Of a stretch of 29,990 nucleotides of DNA, positions 14,649 to 22,368 are shown one piece after another (the stretch's first letter is position 1; every line of letters begins with the position of its first letter). The notes below the pieces were generated by a model. The model saw only the letters and a program-made list of their open reading frames with translations, was not told the DNA's origin and did not search any database. A program made the position numbers and the translations under genes. This DNA is from a virus, in IMG/VR virus record IMGVR_UViG_3300030419_000617, positions 1-29,990 of that record. One strand, given 5' to 3'.

Positions 14649-17261
14649 CTAATCGTCTTTTTCTGGTGGAAATTCTAAATGAGCGTATTTATCTTCTGTA
14701 ATATCCCATATATTTTCGTCACCTTTCATATCTAGCATCTTCTGTTTTTTGCCAGTCCATGCTAACCAACGCTTTTGTTCATCTAATGGAATTACTCTCA
14801 AATGAACTCTAGTATCGAACTTATCACCATCAATTCTATATTCGTGGTAGCCATCTTTTTGCACACCAAGAATTATTGTTCCTTTGTCTAGTGTTTTCTT
14901 TGGCTTACCTATTTTTTCTGCTACGATAGCAGGGAACTTACCTGACTTACCAAATAAGTTGTAAATGTCCTCAGTATCATCTATCTCTATAGTCCAAGCA
15001 TTTCTCTTGTCATTGACATCTATGATGAAATCTAAATTACCATCTTCCCTAAGAACAATCGTAAAATCTCCCTCTCTACTTTCCGCTTTGACTATTTTTG
15101 GCTCTATGTCCTTTTCTAATACATCTTCTCTAGCGGTGAATTTATTCGGATGATGATAAAGCAAATCTTCTTGTTTCCTTAACCAAGTCATTAATTTGCC
15201 ATCATTAGATTGGAATACATCTACGAAAGTTTCCAAATAGTGTTTCTCTACAAAATCTATAATTTTGTCAAGTGCTAATGGTTTATTTCCTCTTTCAATT
15301 ATTTCATTCTTAATTCCTATTCTCAAATCAGAACGGCGAGTTTTCATTATCTCAGTTATTTGTTCCTTCCAAACATCTATGTTGTGTAATGCATTCTTTT
15401 GCATCAATGAATCTCCTTCAAATCCATAAATGGTAAATCCATCTAAATCTTCTTTGAGAATAATCTCAGCAGTTCCGTGAATATAATCAGTAATGAAATA
15501 TCCCTTCTTTACTTTCTTCTTCTTCTTCTTAGGTTTGAAACTTAATCCACTCTCAACTTCAAACAATGTCCCAATCGCTTCTCCGGCAGTCCATCTCATG
15601 CCAGCAGCCAAAGACTTCTTTGTTTTGGATGCTAACTGTTCCAATGTTTGCAAAGTATCCGTTGATTCTACTTCAGGCAATTCAATTATCTTGGCGGAAT
15701 AAAGCGTGAACTTATCCTTTGTTTTCTTTACCTCATCAACTTTGACCCTAACTATCTTACCTGCATCAATTTTCTTTTTTGTGTTTAGAACCTTACCAAG
15801 CGGAAGATATTCCTTCTCTTCAAATTCTACAGTTTTGTAGTTCCTAGCAGTTTCAGCATTAACTGGCCCAATTCCTACAGTATACGAATGGAGTTTATTT
15901 TTTGTCTTTCTATCTGTTAGAACAATAACATCTAAATCAACAAATTTCTTCCACTTAATCCACTTCGGATTCTTCTTGTTTCCAATGTAATAAGTTGATT
16001 CTATATCCTTAATCACCACACCTTCTGAAGCAGGTAATTGCATTATTTTCTCAGCATATTTCCCAACTTCCTTAATTGAATCAGCAATTCTAGTGTCCTT
16101 CTTAGAAGGGAAGGCTAATTCTTCTGAAGAGTTTTGACTGTATTGATAGAACAAAATATTGATTCTTTCTCTAAGAGTTTCGTCTGTTATGTCCTTTCCA
16201 TCATGATTCATTATGTCGAAAACATGTGCCTTTAGTTTGCCACCTGTTTCCTTTTTGAAAATATGTTTGATTGTATCTGCCCTATGCAATGGTTCATCCC
16301 CATCGAACAACATTAACTCTCCATCTAAGATGCAATCTCCAAACTTCTTCTGTTTCAGTTTTTCAACTTGTTCAGGACATTTTTCAGTAATGTCATTATT
16401 GTTGAATGTTAAGATTTTTACTTTATTTCCAATCTTATGTAATTGTATTCTCATACCATCATACTTTTCTTGAACGACAAATTCACCACTAAGCCCCCTT
16501 ATGTCCTTCATATCTTCCAATTCAAATATTCTATACATTGGTTTGTTAGGAACTATGAAATCAATTTCAGATTTTTCTTCATCATCTGATTTTGAAATAT
16601 CTAGTTCTATTAGTGAATCCCACTTTTCATCTGTATATTGACTCAAGAATACCTTTTCTAATAGTGCATATGCACCTTTGAATTTACTCTTGATTCTTCT
16701 AGTGTCTGTGTTTTCATTTCCGTAGTGTTCGGTAATGTAAAGAGGAATGTCCTTCACTTCTAAATCTAAACCCATTGCACCCTGAGATATTTCATCAGGT
16801 TTCAAATCGTGCTTCTTCCATGCTTCTTCAGGAATAGGATTAGGATGAGAGCGTAATGCGTAATGGATAAATGCAGCAAATATAGCATCATTTTCTAGTA
16901 ATGTATCTATTACTTCATCTCCAAGTTGCTTTGAATATGGGTCACTAACTTTCTTTGACTTGAATCTCATTTCTTTTACAGATTCATAAATTTCCTTAGC
17001 GGCTAGTGATTGTGGGTCATATGCATCATCAGAAAATGCAACCTTTTCTTTTAGGTATTTTTTGAGTTCTCTAGTGAAATCATCTAGATTGTCGAACTTG
17101 TCTCTAACTTCCTTTACAGTTTTTTTCCATTTTGACCCATACTCTTTAGGGTCATCTTTAGCAGAAAGATATGCATAGCGCACACGCTCAAAGAAATCAA
17201 GAACACGCTTTGTCATCTCGTTCTTGTCTTTTTCAAACAAAAGACCGGATAACATTGCCAT
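14649..17261 (-). CDS. ATP-dependent DNA ligase with N- and C-terminal extensions
   Basis: An 870-residue protein counted from ATG 17261 (GAGG seven bases upstream; two in-frame codons earlier lies a TTG). Residue numbers here are from that TTG. Residues 1-245 are helical and of unknown role. The nucleotidyltransferase core follows: motif I EKYDG with Lys268 as the adenylated residue, FVVQ before it, DGEL (315-318), AHVFDIM (motif III, 347-353), EGVVIK (motif IV, 415-420) and KWIKWKK (motif V, 435-441). An OB-fold spans about 444-532. A lysine-rich linker (578-588) leads to a 280-residue C-terminal region. Residues 733-842 weakly resemble a LigD-type phosphoesterase domain (FIIDVNDKRNAWTI; EYRIDGDKFDTRVHLRVI) lacking its His/Arg catalytic set. 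It seals nicks in DNA. Its position among head genes rather than replication genes is odd. Confidence 0.88.
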   Translation of the reverse strand: MAMLSGLLFEKDKNEMTKRVLDFFERVRYAYLSAKDDPKEYGSKWKKTVKEVRDKFDNLDDFTRELKKYLKEKVAFSDDAYDPQSLAAKEIYESVKEMRFKSKKVSDPYSKQLGDEVIDTLLENDAIFAAFIHYALRSHPNPIPEEAWKKHDLKPDEISQGAMGLDLEVKDIPLYITEHYGNENTDTRRIKSKFKGAYALLEKVFLSQYTDEKWDSLIELDISKSDDEEKSEIDFIVPNKPMYRIFELEDMKDIRGLSGEFVVQEKYDGMRIQLHKIGNKVKILTFNNNDITEKCPEQVEKLKQKKFGDCILDGELMLFDGDEPLHRADTIKHIFKKETGGKLKAHVFDIMNHDGKDITDETLRERINILFYQYSQNSSEELAFPSKKDTRIADSIKEVGKYAEKIMQLPASEGVVIKDIESTYYIGNKKNPKWIKWKKFVDLDVIVLTDRKTKNKLHSYTVGIGPVNAETARNYKTVEFEEKEYLPLGKVLNTKKKIDAGKIVRVKVDEVKKTKDKFTLYSAKIIELPEVESTDTLQTLEQLASKTKKSLAAGMRWTAGEAIGTLFEVESGLSFKPKKKKKKVKKGYFITDYIHGTAEIILKEDLDGFTIYGFEGDSLMQKNALHNIDVWKEQITEIMKTRRSDLRIGIKNEIIERGNKPLALDKIIDFVEKHYLETFVDVFQSNDGKLMTWLRKQEDLLYHHPNKFTAREDVLEKDIEPKIVKAESREGDFTIVLREDGNLDFIIDVNDKRNAWTIEIDDTEDIYNLFGKSGKFPAIVAEKIGKPKKTLDKGTIILGVQKDGYHEYRIDGDKFDTRVHLRVIPLDEQKRWLAWTGKKQKMLDMKGDENIWDITEDKYAHLEFPPEKDD

Positions 17262-17274
17262 TAACAAACCTCAA

Positions 17275-17805
17275 TCAAGGTCTTGGCGGGTTTAGTCTAC
17301 CTCTAGATGGAGCAGCACTTCCCATATCCATCTCCAACAAATCTCTTACGGCTCTATAGGCTCTTTGTGCCAATCTATGTATTTCCTTCGGGTCTTTGGT
17401 TTCTTCCAACTTTCGCGTTGTTTCTGTCAAATCCTTCATGGCAGCACCATATCCTATATCCTCCATTGTTCTCATGTCAGCATCTAATATTGGATTTGAT
17501 TCAGTCATAGGTGCAAACTTTTCTCCGTATGTTTTTATCACCTTTTCAAATATGTCTAACATTGATTTTGTTATGGAATCCAATGATTTCTTGACTTCAT
17601 TAGATTTATCTTCCTTACCTTCGATGTTACTAGTTTTAGGTAGTGCTACCTCAGAAGGATTCTTCTTTGGTCGCTTTACCTTAACATCCTCTGTATCATC
17701 TTCTAGTTCAACAGTACCAAGATGCCCTGCATGTTGCAGAAATTCCTTTGCTTTCGATATGGCTAGTTCTACCATCTTTTCTTCTTTTGTTACTTTCTGT
17801 GGCAT
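17275..17805 (-). CDS. Helical protein of unknown function
   Basis: A 176-residue charged protein. A helix covers residues 8-25 (EKMVELAISKAKEFLQ). Residues 35-75 are a lysine/proline/glutamate-rich, probably disordered linker (VKVKRPKKNPSEVAL). A helical domain from about 75 to 160 includes ITKSMLDIFEKVIKTYGEKF and RLAQRAYRAVRDLLEMD. A short basic, proline-rich tail (SRGRLNPPRP) ends it. ATG at 17805 follows AAGGGGATGGAAAA. It stops just before the ligase gene and lies at the end of the run of MSW-tagged small genes, but does not itself start with the tag. No family recognised. It may be a virion-internal or ligase-associated protein by context only. Confidence 0.6.
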   Translation of the reverse strand: MPQKVTKEEKMVELAISKAKEFLQHAGHLGTVELEDDTEDVKVKRPKKNPSEVALPKTSNIEGKEDKSNEVKKSLDSITKSMLDIFEKVIKTYGEKFAPMTESNPILDADMRTMEDIGYGAAMKDLTETTRKLEETKDPKEIHRLAQRAYRAVRDLLEMDMGSAAPSRGRLNPPRP

Positions 17806-17817
17806 TTTTCCATCCCC

Positions 17818-18111
17818 TTAAATTGCTCCCAATAACACCTGTAATTTGTTTAATGCATTACTAGCATCATCGAATGCTCTCTGTATTTCAGGTGTTGATT
17901 GAGTGGAATCCAACTCTTCTAATTCCTGTAATTGTTCCACCATATTTCTCATGCTATCTGCAATATCACTTTCACCTAATCGGTGTGTCCCATACAGTTT
18001 CTCAACCTCTTCAGATTTTTCTTCATCGTCACTTAGAACAGCCGCCCCTACAAGTTTAGCAGCAGTACCTACTCCTTTCTCAGTATCCTTTAGTATATTT
18101 TCCCAACTCAT
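17818..18111 (-). CDS. Small MSW-tagged protein (MSWENILKD start)
   Basis: I place the start at ATG 18111-18109, where GTGATTAAG precedes it, not at the GTG at 18120 that forms part of that ribosome-binding site. The product of about 97 residues opens MSWENILKD, followed by a short alanine/glycine/valine-rich stretch (VGTAAKLVGAAVL) and then two helices rich in E, L and Q (MRNMVEQLQELEEL; FDDASNALNKLQVLLGAI). The 18 bases GTGATTAAGATGAGTTGG are identical to those at the start of the upstream gene. The body is a probable helical hairpin. No known family. It shares its N-terminus with six neighbours. Confidence 0.6.
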   Translation of the reverse strand: MSWENILKDTEKGVGTAAKLVGAAVLSDDEEKSEEVEKLYGTHRLGESDIADSMRNMVEQLQELEELDSTQSTPEIQRAFDDASNALNKLQVLLGAI

Positions 18112-18116
18112 CTTAA

Positions 18117-18506
18117 TCACTCCATGTAAAAGTCTTTTTCTTTAAGCCATTCTTTAGCACCCTGAGTTGCACCTACAGAATCAAATATATTATTTAACGA
18201 AGTCATTAGAAATGATGCGAATTTATCGGCTTGCTTATTCCAGTCTTCCTTATTATCAATCTTTTCAAATTCCATCTCCATGTTCATCAATTGCCTTAAC
18301 ATAACCATCCTAACAGGATTTTGCGGCTCAAATCTATGAATTAACTTTTGATAAACATCATTAAATACATTTTCTGCTTCCTCTGTTTTATTTGTTCCTT
18401 CAATCAAGTATTTATTGGCTTCCTTATCCCAGTCTATTTCTTGTAGTTTTCCCGCCGAAAAAGAAGGCATTTTAGGGTCTTCCTTTAGTACATCTTGCCA
18501 ACTCAT
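18117..18506 (-). CDS. Small MSW-tagged protein (MSWQDVLKE start)
   Basis: A 129-residue protein from ATG 18506-18504. The GTG at 18515 is part of the GTGATTAAG ribosome-binding site and overlaps the upstream TGA. It opens MSWQDVLKEDPKMPSFSAGK, with a short linker, then helices (NKYLIEGTNKTEEAENVF; MLRQLMNMEMEFEKID; ADKFASFLMTSLNNIFD). It ends EWLKEKDFYME. It is mostly helix, acidic and lysine-rich, without cysteine clusters or membrane segments. Function unknown. The tag, the short linker after it, and tight packing with similar genes suggest one module of interchangeable cargo-like proteins. Confidence 0.6.
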   Translation of the reverse strand: MSWQDVLKEDPKMPSFSAGKLQEIDWDKEANKYLIEGTNKTEEAENVFNDVYQKLIHRFEPQNPVRMVMLRQLMNMEMEFEKIDNKEDWNKQADKFASFLMTSLNNIFDSVGATQGAKEWLKEKDFYME

Positions 18507-18511
18507 CTTAA

Positions 18512-18781
18512 TCACTTACCTATGTCTAGCAATAACTCTCTAGTTTCTATTAAAACATCTTCAAGTTTCCTTTCTAATCCATCTATTTCCTTAGCAAACT
18601 CTTTCATTTCCATATACCTATCATCACCGTCTGGTAGTATCTCTTCTGCATAGTCGTCTAAGTTTTTAGATAATATACCTAAATCATTGAAACTAACATT
18701 AGTGTGCCAATGCTTATCAGTAAGTTGCTGAAATACAACTGGGATTGGGTAATACTTCTTTATCTCTTCTTGCCAACTCAT
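18512..18781 (-). CDS. Small MSW-tagged protein (MSWQEEIKK start)
   Basis: An 89-residue acidic protein opening MSWQEEIKKYYPIPVVFQQ, so the tag is followed directly by a folded-looking domain. The C-terminal half is a long helix (MKEFAKEIDGLERKLEDVL). ATG at 18781 follows GGGAGATAA. It ends in TGA overlapping the GTG of the next gene's ribosome-binding site. The fifth to eighth residues differ from the consensus (QEEIKK rather than QxILK), making it one of the looser copies. Function unknown. Confidence 0.58.
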   Translation of the reverse strand: MSWQEEIKKYYPIPVVFQQLTDKHWHTNVSFNDLGILSKNLDDYAEEILPDGDDRYMEMKEFAKEIDGLERKLEDVLIETRELLLDIGK

Positions 18782-19012
18782 TTATCTCCCCTCTATTTTA
18801 CTAACCAGTTTATTGATTTCATCCCATTCCATATTTCTGATTGTATCACCTGTAGGTGTCACATCATTACTCATACTAGGAGTTGGACTATCAACAACGA
18901 CAAAACCTGATTTCATCAGCATATTGTCCTTATTGTAAACTGCGCCTTCTAATGCTTTCACCTTATCTACTAATTCTTTCAGTAGCATTAACATTTCATT
19001 TTCTTCACTCAT
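18782..19012 (-). CDS. Small acidic helical protein, untagged
   Basis: A 76-residue protein from ATG 19012-19010 (MSEENEMLMLLKELVDKVKA). The first 30 residues are one leucine-rich amphipathic helix, probably a coiled coil for oligomerisation. A middle segment (SGFVVVDSPTPSMSNDVTP) is likely extended, and the end is a short helix. A TTG two codons earlier is possible. The ATG lies inside the end of the upstream gene, an eight-base overlap (ATGAGTGA). It stops exactly where the next gene's ATG begins. It lacks the MSW tag that flanks it on both sides. Function unknown. Confidence 0.55.
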   Translation of the reverse strand: MSEENEMLMLLKELVDKVKALEGAVYNKDNMLMKSGFVVVDSPTPSMSNDVTPTGDTIRNMEWDEINKLVSKIEGR

Positions 19013-19280
19013 CTTCAAAATCCTCCATAAGACTGTCTTCTAATTCACTAACACCTATTCTGTATGCTGTAGGGTCTACTTGCTGTAGTACCCATGAAGG
19101 AGAATAAGTTAGATTTCCTATCGTAATATCTCCTTGTTCATCTAACGATTCATTGAACATCTCCATAATGTCATCCTCACTATACATTTCACGAAATGCC
19201 TTTTCTTTATCGTCTTTTGCTATTACACCTAAATCTTCTGCAATATGTTGTTTCAATACTTCTTTCCAATTAGTCATCAT
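19005..19280 (-). CDS. Small acidic protein with a divergent tag (TNWKEVLKQ start)
   Basis: A 91-residue protein opening MMTNWKEVLKQHIAEDLG; the W-x-x-V-L-K core of the shared N-terminus is kept, with T-N in place of S. The remainder is acidic (EKAFREMYSEDDIMEMFNESL), with a strand-like centre (ITIGNLTYSPSWVLQQ) and an acidic C-terminus. Its ATG overlaps the previous gene's TGA (ATGA), giving coupled translation. I see no known fold. The shared short N-terminus with an otherwise unrelated body supports a detachable tag rather than gene duplication. Confidence 0.58.
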   Translation of the reverse strand: MMTNWKEVLKQHIAEDLGVIAKDDKEKAFREMYSEDDIMEMFNESLDEQGDITIGNLTYSPSWVLQQVDPTAYRIGVSELEDSLMEDFEDE

Positions 19281-19615
19281 AAATCCCCTTTCTTCTTTGG
19301 ATAAACCATCCCTCTAAGTTGCCTATAGAGAGTCTCATAGTCCTTGCGTAATTCGGCAGCAGATGAAACTATCTCCAAATTCATTTCATCAAAGTCTTCA
19401 AATTTTTTCTGCATCTTCTTATCAGATTTTATGAATTCTAGACTTTTCATCTCTTTGATTAAATCAGTCATCTTCGTTAATTCTTGACCCATGTATTCTG
19501 TAGGCTGAGATGATTGTAGAAGTTTTTTCAATTTCTTTTTCTCCTTTGGTTGTAATTTATCAAGGATAGAATTGGAAGGAGATTTATCATCCTTCAGAAT
19601 ATTTTGCCAACTCAT
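19277..19615 (-). CDS. Small MSW-tagged coiled-coil protein (MSWQNILKD start)
   Basis: A 112-residue lysine- and glutamate-rich protein opening MSWQNILKDDKSPSNSI. The tag is followed by a short serine/proline linker and then a largely helical body (KLQPKEKKKLKKLLQS; LIKEMKSLEFIKSDKKMQKK; LEIVSSAAELRKDYETLYRQL). AGGTGATGCCGT precedes the ATG at 19615, and the start overlaps the upstream stop (ATGA). The end is basic (YPKKKGDL). Function unknown. It looks like a packaged or scaffold-associated helical protein rather than an enzyme. Confidence 0.6.
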   Translation of the reverse strand: MSWQNILKDDKSPSNSILDKLQPKEKKKLKKLLQSSQPTEYMGQELTKMTDLIKEMKSLEFIKSDKKMQKKFEDFDEMNLEIVSSAAELRKDYETLYRQLRGMVYPKKKGDL

Positions 19616-21588
19616 ACGGCATCACCTAGTTCATTTTGGTTATCCGTATTCTTACCATCTTTTTTGTTGTTTTGGAATTTTCCGAGGATTTCTTTGATTT
19701 CTGCTATCTTTTCTTGTGTTGCAGTAATAACTTCTTGTGGTATTGGCTCGCCTGTTTCAGTTGCTTTTTCTTTTGCTTCTTCTGAAATTTTCTGTTCATG
19801 ATGTCGAATCAAATCCTTTAGCATTCGTTCTAATGAAAGAGGTTCTTTTACATCTTCTTCAAGTTTCTGCTGTAGTTCCTTTATTTTCTTTTCTCGGTAT
19901 CTTAGTTGTCTACGAATAGCCATTGATTCTTTAGTATCAATTTCTTTACCCGAAGTTAATCTTTCCTTTAGTTCGTTAATCTCATTTCTATAACCAGTAA
20001 TAGTACCTTTGAAATGCCTCTTGACTTCTTCTTCGTATGCTTCCATACGCTCTTTCTCTGATTTATATCGCTTAGTTCTCTTATGCGCTCCGCGTTTTCT
20101 ATTACGAGCCTTTTCTTGAGCGAGAGCATAATCTTCCGCGTTATCGTATGCGTCTATCAAATTTGGAAACTGTTTAGTTTCATCAAAATAAATTGTTACT
20201 TTGCGTCCTGATAATTTACCTTTGAGACTTCTAATTTCTTCCAATTCTCTATCATCAACAATATCTAATTTAGCAGTAATATCCATAACTTGATACATGA
20301 ATTCTAGTATCTCCATCCAACTCATTAACAAATTTGTTTTCTCTTCCTTTTCTGAATCAGACATTTTATTTCTCATATCTCTAGCATCTTCATATTCATC
20401 CATTATGTGATTACTCAATTTGTAAATTATGTTTCTATTTTTTTCTGCTCTTTCATCTTCAAACAAAAACTGATAATCTTCTATCTTATTACTATTCATT
20501 ACTTTTTGAATTTCTTCAATATCACTAGATATATCTGAAGAAAAATATTCCTTCATCTTACCTGCTGCACCTTCTCTAATTTTTGGCATAACAGTAGAAA
20601 TACCTAATTTGTTCAGTATTTCATAGAAAATATCCTTAGATGTTTTTCCTTTGTATTTCACATAGTCAGACCATTCGCCTGATTCTCTATCGAATTTTGC
20701 CCTTATAGGTATAAACAAATTCCAAATGGTTCTATCTATTTTTCCTTTATTACCATTTAGAAGTAGTTCTTGTATTGAATTAATTCTCTTTTCGGTAAAG
20801 AAACTAGTGTATTTTGCTTCCTTTGGTGGTTCTTGCAATTTTGCTATTGTATTCTTAGCAGCATCATAACCGCCTGTTCCCCAATCTCTTAACATCTTTC
20901 TTACATCGTATACTAACTTGTCAGTAGCAGTTCTAGATTCAGGCATTTGAATAGCCTGTTTCAGATATGACATTACTTTGACAACAAGTTCCATGTTATC
21001 AACTACAGATTCTAATTCCTCTATTATTCTCTGTACTTTTTTGGCCTCATCTTCCCTTTCTAAAAATCTAGCAGTTGCTTCAGGGTTTTTCAAATCTATC
21101 GTTTTGCCCTCAGTAAGTTTCAACCCCAACCGAAATGGTTCTACAATTGGAGAATCTAAGAAATTTTCTAATTTCTCTTCATCTATAACATTCAAATCAT
21201 CATCAAATGCTTCTATTCCAACATCAACAAGTTTGTCTATCTCATCATTTTTCTTTTCTATTTTCCTAATGATAGGATTAGCCTTAGCAGTCACTCTATT
21301 GATATTTCTTCGTATCTTTTCCGCGTCTTGTGTTTTGAACCAAGTTTCCGTTATTGTCTTAGTTTGCCCTCTCTTTCTTTGTGGTAGTGGAATATCAAAA
21401 TATTCACTTTCAAAGAAATTATCTTCTTCAGGCAATTCATACAATTTTGCATTCTCTACATAGTATCTATGTGCTAAATGCATATTCTTCTTAGGTAAGG
21501 CAAATCTCTCACCGGATTTTATTTCATCGAATAATGCCCAAACATCTTCATGAATTTTCGATTTTTTCAAAATATCCATGAATGACAT
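19612..21588 (-). CDS. Large tagged helical protein (MSFMDILKK start), 658 residues, unknown function
   Basis: It opens MSFMDILKKSKIHEDVWALF, a variant of the shared tag with F for W. The rest is almost entirely charged helix. There is a helical domain from about 90 to 215 with coiled-coil character (INRVTAKANPIIRKIEKKND; AKKVQRIIEELESVVDNMEL), and a middle region with RINSIQELLLNGNKGKIDRT. A long basic coiled coil lies near 490-590 (KARNRKRGAHKRTKRYKSEK), rich in R and K, that could bind DNA. A helical C-terminus has PIPQEVITATQEKIAEIKEI. GGAAGTGATTG precedes ATG 21588. No nuclease, ATPase or membrane motif is seen. A head-internal or scaffold-core protein fits the tag, length and position, but this is inference. 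Confidence 0.6.
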   Translation of the reverse strand: MSFMDILKKSKIHEDVWALFDEIKSGERFALPKKNMHLAHRYYVENAKLYELPEEDNFFESEYFDIPLPQRKRGQTKTITETWFKTQDAEKIRRNINRVTAKANPIIRKIEKKNDEIDKLVDVGIEAFDDDLNVIDEEKLENFLDSPIVEPFRLGLKLTEGKTIDLKNPEATARFLEREDEAKKVQRIIEELESVVDNMELVVKVMSYLKQAIQMPESRTATDKLVYDVRKMLRDWGTGGYDAAKNTIAKLQEPPKEAKYTSFFTEKRINSIQELLLNGNKGKIDRTIWNLFIPIRAKFDRESGEWSDYVKYKGKTSKDIFYEILNKLGISTVMPKIREGAAGKMKEYFSSDISSDIEEIQKVMNSNKIEDYQFLFEDERAEKNRNIIYKLSNHIMDEYEDARDMRNKMSDSEKEEKTNLLMSWMEILEFMYQVMDITAKLDIVDDRELEEIRSLKGKLSGRKVTIYFDETKQFPNLIDAYDNAEDYALAQEKARNRKRGAHKRTKRYKSEKERMEAYEEEVKRHFKGTITGYRNEINELKERLTSGKEIDTKESMAIRRQLRYREKKIKELQQKLEEDVKEPLSLERMLKDLIRHHEQKISEEAKEKATETGEPIPQEVITATQEKIAEIKEILGKFQNNKKDGKNTDNQNELGDAV

Positions 21589-21600
21589 TCAATCACTTCC

Positions 21601-21828
21601 TCAAAATGGTATGTTTTCCTTTCCTTTCTTATGCTTCTTAGGTAGTAAGATTGCATCAGGAATATCGGATGCGCCGGGAATCTTCTTCTCAACGGTTGTC
21701 GTTGGGTCTGTTCCCGCTACAGAATAATCACGATTCTTTGTAATGTTGTCATCGTGTGTCTGCTTTTCTCTTATCCTTGCTTCCTTTAGTTCTCTTTCTA
21801 ACTGTCTTACGCCTTTCTTTTCACTCAT
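21601..21828 (-). CDS. Small basic protein, untagged, unknown function
   Basis: I prefer ATG 21828-21826, since AAGGTGAAAAA lies just before it; the longer frame from ATG 21846 would overlap the upstream TGA and add six residues. The 75-residue product starts MSEKKGVRQLERELKEARIR, a charged helix, then an extended stretch (DYSVAGTDPTTTVEKKIPGA), and ends in a lysine-rich tail (LLPKKHKKGKENIPF). It may be an unstructured nucleic-acid- or capsid-binding peptide. No known family. It sits between two tagged genes. Confidence 0.5.
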   Translation of the reverse strand: MSEKKGVRQLERELKEARIREKQTHDDNITKNRDYSVAGTDPTTTVEKKIPGASDIPDAILLPKKHKKGKENIPF

Positions 21829-21842
21829 TTTTTCACCTTCTT

Positions 21843-22367
21843 TCATAATGTTGATTGTATACTTATTAGTTCTTGTAGTGAACCTCGCTGATTTTTTATG
21901 TGTTCATCTAAATCATCTAATTCTTTGCGTTTCTGTTCCAATCTTGCTTTCGCTTCATTTATTTTGATTTCTTGTCTTTTGACTTCTTCTTTATTACTAT
22001 CATTATCTTGAATATTAGAAATGTACTCACCCATCTGCACAATTAAATTTTGTTCATTGTTCGTATCTCTTGCCATTGCATCTAGTAGTTTTTCTTTGGA
22101 CTCTATGTATGTATTTCCATTATCTATTTCTTCTTGAATTTTAGTGCCTATGTTTTGCATACTAATATCCTCGCTTAATTTATCTGCTTCTTCTTGACCA
22201 TAAGTAGTGATTAACCATTCATGTAATGTTGTTAATGGTGCAGAAAAACTCTCAAACTTATCTTCAAACTCCCTTACATCTGTAGTGTTTGGTTCTTTAG
22301 GTACTCCTGTAATTCCATAGTGAGATTCCTTCCAATCATCTACTTTCAGAATTTCAAACCAACTCAT
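21843..22367 (-). CDS. MSW-tagged coiled-coil protein (MSWFEILKV start)
   Basis: A 174-residue protein, the first tagged gene after the portal. It opens MSWFEILKVDDWKESHYGI, followed by an acidic linker and a helical body. Residues about 95-174 form a long coiled coil (NIQDNDSNKEEVKRQEIKIN; EARLEQ-type heptads; KELDDLDEHIKNQRGSLQEL). ATG 22367 lies three bases after the portal stop, with GGAGAGTAGG upstream inside the end of the portal gene. The coiled coil next to the portal could suit a portal-nucleated scaffold core or an internal protein. Function is not known. Confidence 0.6.
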   Translation of the reverse strand: MSWFEILKVDDWKESHYGITGVPKEPNTTDVREFEDKFESFSAPLTTLHEWLITTYGQEEADKLSEDISMQNIGTKIQEEIDNGNTYIESKEKLLDAMARDTNNEQNLIVQMGEYISNIQDNDSNKEEVKRQEIKINEAKARLEQKRKELDDLDEHIKNQRGSLQELISIQSTL

Positions 22368-22368
22368 C

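Noticed and set aside
15510-15535. CTT triplet run
   Set aside because: It encodes the lysine linker of the ligase.
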